Part shown: positions 5,737-8,885 of the stretch, one piece after another
Numbering within the stretch: position 1 is the stretch's first letter
How the letters are laid out: each line of letters starts with the position of its first letter
NCBI GenBank assembly: GCA_900767325.1
Contig: CAAFYT010000058.1
Location: 1-8,885 of the forward strand
Source: Kiritimatiellia bacterium
Lineage (GTDB): Bacteria; Verrucomicrobiota; Kiritimatiellia; RFP12; UBA1067
Reading direction: 5' to 3'
DNA length: 8,885 bases
The notes under the pieces: generated by a model
Database searches by the model: none
What the model saw: the letters and a program-made list of their open reading frames with translations, nothing else
Told to the model about the DNA's origin: nothing
Program-made: the position numbers and the translations under genes

Positions 5737-7548
5737 CTACTTTTCCTTGATCGTGCCCTTGAGCACGGCGATGAAGGCCGACTGCGGCACGTTCACGTGC
5801 CCGAACTCCTTCATTCTCGCCTTTCCGCGCTTCTGCTTCTCCAGGACCTTCATCTTGCGCGTCACGTCGCCACCGTAGAGCTTGGCGAGAACGTCCTTGC
5901 GGAACGGGCGGATGTCTTCGCGCGCGATGACCTCCTTGCCGATCGCCGCCTGGACGGGAATCTTGAACTGGTGCGGCGGAATCGTCTCCGAAAGCGCCTT
6001 GCACATCTGCAGTCCCCTCGCCCGCGCCTTGTCGCGATGAACCATCGTCGCAAAGGCGTCGACCGTCTCCCCGTTCAGCAGGATGTCCATCTTCACGATG
6101 CCCGAGATCTGGTATCCCGCCGGCTCGTAGTCCATCGACGCATAGCCGTGGCTCACCGACTTGAGCGTATCGTGGAAATCGATCAGGATCTCGTTGAGCG
6201 GCAGCATGCAGTGGAGCATCACGCGCTTCGCGTCGATCGTCTCCGTGCCCTCGACCTGCCCGCGCCGATCCATCACGATGCGCATCACGTCGCCGATCGA
6301 CTCGCTCGGCGTGATGATCCTCGACTTCAGGATCGGCTCCTCGATGCTCTCCAGCGCCGAGACATCGGGCATCTGCAGAGGATTGTCGAGCTCGCGCGTC
6401 TCGCCGCTCTTCATCTTCAGCCGGTAGACGACGCCCGGACTCGTCGAGATGATGTCCAGCCCGAACTCGCGCCGAAGCCGCTCCTGCACGATCTCCATGT
6501 GCAGAAGTCCCAGGAAACCGCAGCGGAACCCGAAGCCGAGGGCGAGCGACGATTCGTGGTGGAAGGTGAAGGCCGAATCGTTGAGATGCAGCTTCTCCAG
6601 CCCGGCGGCGACCTTCGGGAACTCGTCCGTCGACATCGGGTAGATGCCGCAGAAGACCGTCGGGTGGATGTCGTGGAAGCCCGGCAGCGGCTCGGTCGCC
6701 CCGAGTTTCGCCGTCGTGACCGTATCGCCGATCTTGATCTCGCTCGGATCCTTGACCGTCCCCACGATGTACCCGACCTCGCCCGCCGACAGCCGCTCGA
6801 CCGGTTTCTTCGTCGGCGAGAAGATACCGACCTCGTGCACGGTCGTCGAGACGCCGGAACCCATGAACCGCACGTTCTGCCCCGACGAAAGCGACCCGTC
6901 GACGACGCGCACGTAGGTGATCACGCCGCGGAACTCGTCGAAGACCGAATCGAACACCAACGCCCGAAGCGGCGCATCGACGCCGACCGTCTCCGGCGGC
7001 GGAATGCGTTTCACGACCGCCTCCAGGACCTCCGCGCACCCCACGCCCGTCTTCGCCGAGACGAGAAGCGGATCGTCCATCGGAATCGCCAGGATGTCCT
7101 CAACCTCGCGCGAGACCTCCTTAACGTCCGCGCCCGGCAGATCGACCTTGTTGAGGACGGGCACGATCTCCAGCTCGGCATCCTGTGCGAAATACGTGTT
7201 CGCGACCGTCTGCGCCTCCACGCCCTGCGCCGCATCCACGACCAGGAGCGCGCCTTCGCACGCGCCCATCGACCGGCTCACCTCGTAGGCGAAGTCGACG
7301 TGTCCCGGCGTGTCCAGCAGATTGAAGAGATAGGTCTTGCCGTCCTTCGCCAGATAGTGCATCGAGACCGGGTGCGACTTGATGGTGATGCCGCGCTCGC
7401 GCTCGAGATCCATCGCGTCCAGCGTCTGCTCCTTCAGCTCGCGCGGCGAAATCGCATGCGTCAGCTCGAGGATCCGGTCCGACAGCGTCGTCTTGCCGTG
7501 ATCGACGTGCGCGATGATGCAGAAGTTGCGGATATTCTCGAGCTTCAT
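5737..7548 (-). CDS. lepA: Translation elongation factor 4 (LepA), ribosome-associated GTPase
   Basis: A 603-residue protein, almost the usual family length (E. coli 599). GTPase motifs in order: AHVDHGKT 13-20 (G1), RGITI 52-56 (G2), DTPGH 79-83 (G3), NKVD 133-136 (G4), SAK 164-166 (G5). LepA-specific segments follow, including SALGFGFRCGFLGLLHMEI-type sequence (here SLALGFGF) and the C-terminal GGDVTRKMKVLEKQKRGKARMKEFG. The factor acts on ribosomes in the cytoplasm and influences initiation and elongation, reportedly by back-translocation. The same frame stays open upstream for 157 codons, but the ATG at 7548 gives the canonical N-terminus MKLENIRNFCIIAHVDHGKTT and has a GGTGGAG run before it. 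It overlaps the stop of the upstream condensation-domain gene as ATGA. Stop is TAG at 5739-5737. G2 is followed by S-H rather than the common A-Q, a minor variation. Confidence 0.98.
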   Translation of the reverse strand: MKLENIRNFCIIAHVDHGKTTLSDRILELTHAISPRELKEQTLDAMDLERERGITIKSHPVSMHYLAKDGKTYLFNLLDTPGHVDFAYEVSRSMGACEGALLVVDAAQGVEAQTVANTYFAQDAELEIVPVLNKVDLPGADVKEVSREVEDILAIPMDDPLLVSAKTGVGCAEVLEAVVKRIPPPETVGVDAPLRALVFDSVFDEFRGVITYVRVVDGSLSSGQNVRFMGSGVSTTVHEVGIFSPTKKPVERLSAGEVGYIVGTVKDPSEIKIGDTVTTAKLGATEPLPGFHDIHPTVFCGIYPMSTDEFPKVAAGLEKLHLNDSAFTFHHESSLALGFGFRCGFLGLLHMEIVQERLRREFGLDIISTSPGVVYRLKMKSGETRELDNPLQMPDVSALESIEEPILKSRIITPSESIGDVMRIVMDRRGQVEGTETIDAKRVMLHCMLPLNEILIDFHDTLKSVSHGYASMDYEPAGYQISGIVKMDILLNGETVDAFATMVHRDKARARGLQMCKALSETIPPHQFKIPVQAAIGKEVIAREDIRPFRKDVLAKLYGGDVTRKMKVLEKQKRGKARMKEFGHVNVPQSAFIAVLKGTIKEK

Positions 7549-8777
7549 TGCTCCACCAGCCAGGCCAGGGCCTGCGTGAACACCTCGACATAGCGCCGAA
7601 CCGTCGCCGCGCTGTAACGGCCCGCGTCGTACTCGATGAAGAGCCGCGTCGCATCGCGATGCTCCATGATCTCCACGTTGAACGGATTCTCGGCCGAGAT
7701 CCGCGGCGGCCGAAGCGGAATCGTCTCCTCGATCATCCAGGCGAAAGGTCCGTTCGGATCGACCTTCCCCGGCGTCATCAGCTCCCCCCAGCGATCCTGG
7801 TAGATGAAGGTAATGCGATCCTCCCCATTGGGATTGCAGTCGCTCGCGCTCGTGATCGCCCGCGTGTTCTTGATGCCGCGGAACGTGCTCTGCTTGACGT
7901 ACGCGAGAAGCTCGGAAGCCGTCATGTCGGAAATGGCCTCGACCACCAGCGGAAAGTCGATCATGAACGCGCCGACCGTGCGAAGCTCGTCCTTCGAGAT
8001 CCGGCCGTGGAAGACCCAATCCACCAGCACATCGTCGGCCTGCGTCATTCTCGCCAGCGCCAGCGCGGTCGTCGCGAGGAAGATGTGGTGCCGCGTCACG
8101 CGATGCCGCGCGAGGAAGTCCTCGAAGCCCTCCGACAGCGAAAGCGTCGTCTCGAAGGCCCCGTAGCCCGGCGCGGCGAACACGTCGCGCGCGGGGATGC
8201 TCGTGAAATGCGAGATCTTCAACACCTCCCGCAGAAGCGTGCGCGCCGCCTCGCCCACGGGCGAGGCCGCATATTCGCTCCTGAGATGCAGGACCTCGTA
8301 GTACTTGTCCTGCTCCAGCGTCTCCCCGTTCCAGACGCGATGCGCGTCCTCAAGGATCAGCGGAAAGGAATAGCCGTCGCACACGAGGTGATGGATGTTC
8401 GAGAGCAAGTACGAACTCGCTCCGCAATCGAAGATGATCGCGTCCACGAGCCCTTCGTCGAAAAGCTCGAACGTCTTGACGTACGAAGCGCGGCGCGCCA
8501 GGAGGTTGCGTTCCGGAACCTTGACGATCTCGACTTGTATATCCTCGTCGTCCAGCCCCTGCACCTGCAGAACGCCACCGCCCGGAAACCTGTGCAGAAC
8601 CGACAGAAGCGCCTGATGCGAACGCCCCGCCTGCGCCAGGCAATCCGCCAGTTTCGCAAGGTCGATTCCCTTCCTCAGCCGGTACATCTTCGCCAAATTG
8701 AACATCGTCGCGGAAGGAGACCCTTCCTGACGCTGCAACACATAGCGCTGCAAATAGGTCAATGGCGCTTCGTTCAT
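7545..8777 (-). CDS. Free-standing NRPS-type condensation-domain protein
   Basis: A 410-residue protein that consists of one condensation domain and little else. The N-terminus PLTYLQRYVLQRQEG fits the first C-domain motif. The catalytic HHxxxDG motif is intact at 129-135 (IHHLVCDGYSFPLILED, His130 as the second His). The GRISKDELRTVGAFMIDFPLVV segment (258-279) matches the later G-R...vG.f...lPl motif, and FIEYDAGRYSAATVRRYVEVF (380-400) the C-terminal one. The superfamily joins carrier-bound acyl or aminoacyl groups to amines or alcohols, and also contains free acyltransferases such as PapA5. No adenylation, carrier or thioesterase domain is in the window, so donor and acceptor are unknown. 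No membrane segment or signal peptide is seen. It lies 46 bases after tRNA-Pro, without an evident RBS, and its TGA overlaps the lepA ATG (ATGA), implying coupled translation. Confidence 0.85.
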   Translation of the reverse strand: MNEAPLTYLQRYVLQRQEGSPSATMFNLAKMYRLRKGIDLAKLADCLAQAGRSHQALLSVLHRFPGGGVLQVQGLDDEDIQVEIVKVPERNLLARRASYVKTFELFDEGLVDAIIFDCGASSYLLSNIHHLVCDGYSFPLILEDAHRVWNGETLEQDKYYEVLHLRSEYAASPVGEAARTLLREVLKISHFTSIPARDVFAAPGYGAFETTLSLSEGFEDFLARHRVTRHHIFLATTALALARMTQADDVLVDWVFHGRISKDELRTVGAFMIDFPLVVEAISDMTASELLAYVKQSTFRGIKNTRAITSASDCNPNGEDRITFIYQDRWGELMTPGKVDPNGPFAWMIEETIPLRPPRISAENPFNVEIMEHRDATRLFIEYDAGRYSAATVRRYVEVFTQALAWLVEQ

Positions 8778-8823
8778 TGTTCAGATCGCACGAAAGGTAC
8801 TGCTCATCATTCGTTTTCGGGAT

Positions 8824-8885
8824 TGGTCGGAGCGGAGGGATTTGAACCCTCGGCCTTTTGCTCCCGAAGCAAACGCGCTACCAGG
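8824..8885 (-). tRNA. tRNA-Pro (anticodon CGG), 5' end cut by the window edge
   Basis: Read on the minus strand, the gene enters at 8885 in the D-loop (CCTGGTAGCGCG) and continues to an encoded CCA at 8826-8824. The anticodon arm is TTTGC / TTCGGGA / GCAAA, giving anticodon CGG (8866-8864) with G37, as in proline tRNAs reading CCG. The T-arm is GAGGG / TTCAAAT / CCCTC. The acceptor 3' strand is CGCTCCG followed by A and CCA. About 15 bases (the 5' acceptor strand and the start of the D-arm) lie beyond the window, so acceptor pairing cannot be verified. The overall pattern closely resembles E. coli tRNA-Pro. Confidence 0.95.

Noticed and set aside
5723..7039. A 438-codon open frame on the minus strand in another frame of lepA
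   Set aside because: It is a low-complexity Arg/Gly/Asp-rich shadow of lepA, with no motif and no independent start signal.
5797..7593. A 598-codon open frame on the plus strand opposite lepA
   Set aside because: It is extremely rich in Arg, His, Asp and Leu with no recognisable motif and lies entirely antisense to the well-conserved lepA. This is the usual shadow frame in GC-rich coding DNA.
7549..8019. An N-terminal extension of lepA of 157 codons
   Set aside because: The extension overlaps the condensation-domain gene in another frame, is not conserved-looking, and the internal ATG gives the canonical LepA N-terminus with an RBS.
8248..8267. A 9-bp perfect inverted repeat (GCCTCGCCC / GGGCGAGGC) inside the condensation-domain gene
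   Set aside because: It lies within coding sequence for an Ala/Ser/Pro/Val/Gly/Glu stretch, has no T-run, and can arise from GC-rich codon choice. No sign of a regulatory role.
8781..8810. A 9-codon leader ORF (MMSSTFRAI) between tRNA-Pro and the condensation-domain gene
   Set aside because: No ribosome-binding site precedes it, it has no run of regulatory codons, and no alternative hairpins that would indicate attenuation are visible.
8824..8885. The tRNA-Pro gene as an integration site for a mobile element
   Set aside because: No integrase, direct repeat of the tRNA 3' end, or foreign-looking gene block follows; the next genes include lepA, nrdR and other chromosomal housekeeping genes.

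Overview
The window is a gene-dense stretch of GC-rich bacterial chromosome (about 60% G+C by eye) with almost no spare sequence. Every gene intact in the window reads through without an internal stop or visible frameshift. No insertion sequence, integrase, CRISPR array, origin or phage gene was seen. The only intergenic stretches above 40 bases lie at 3448-3498, 5694-5736 and 8778-8823, and none reaches 300 bases. The host is best guessed as an anaerobic member of the Planctomycetes-Verrucomicrobia-Chlamydiae (PVC) group, perhaps Kiritimatiellota or Lentisphaerota. That guess rests on an Rnf subunit (ion-pumping, ferredoxin-linked metabolism), on small two-knuckle zinc-ribbon proteins, and on a zinc-ribbon/PTS-EIIA fusion. 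No ribosomal RNA marker is present, so the assignment is an inference.

Left part, plus strand (1-1582): the 3' end of nagB (glucosamine-6-phosphate deaminase), a 75-residue zinc-ribbon protein, and a membrane-anchored DNA/RNA non-specific endonuclease. They are packed head to tail with 4-base and 0-base gaps, which suggests one transcript. This transcript converges on the other gene block at 1583-1600, where an inverted repeat overlapping the nuclease stop codon could end transcription in both directions.

Right part, minus strand, read from 8885 down to 1601: a tRNA-Pro(CGG) cut by the window edge, a free-standing NRPS-type condensation-domain protein, lepA (elongation factor 4), rnfE, nrdR, a Gfo/Idh/MocA-family protein, a coiled-coil/zinc-ribbon/PTS-EIIA fusion, and a D-alanyl-D-alanine carboxypeptidase. 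Several junctions are translationally coupled: ATGA overlaps at condensation protein/lepA and nrdR/Gfo-Idh, and 2-3 base gaps at rnfE/nrdR and EIIA/carboxypeptidase. A strong sigma70-like promoter lies between lepA and rnfE and would start a second transcript almost at the rnfE ATG.

The functions are mixed: translation, membrane electron transport, dNTP-synthesis control, cell-wall trimming and sugar-phosphate metabolism. Most of the window is ordinary housekeeping chromosome. The parts that stand out are the free-standing condensation domain coupled to lepA beside a tRNA, the zinc-ribbon/EIIA fusion, the Gfo/Idh homologue lacking both usual catalytic residues, an isolated rnfE with a CxxCxxC tail, and its possibly leaderless promoter. 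I do not see convincing evidence of a complete new multi-gene system inside the window.
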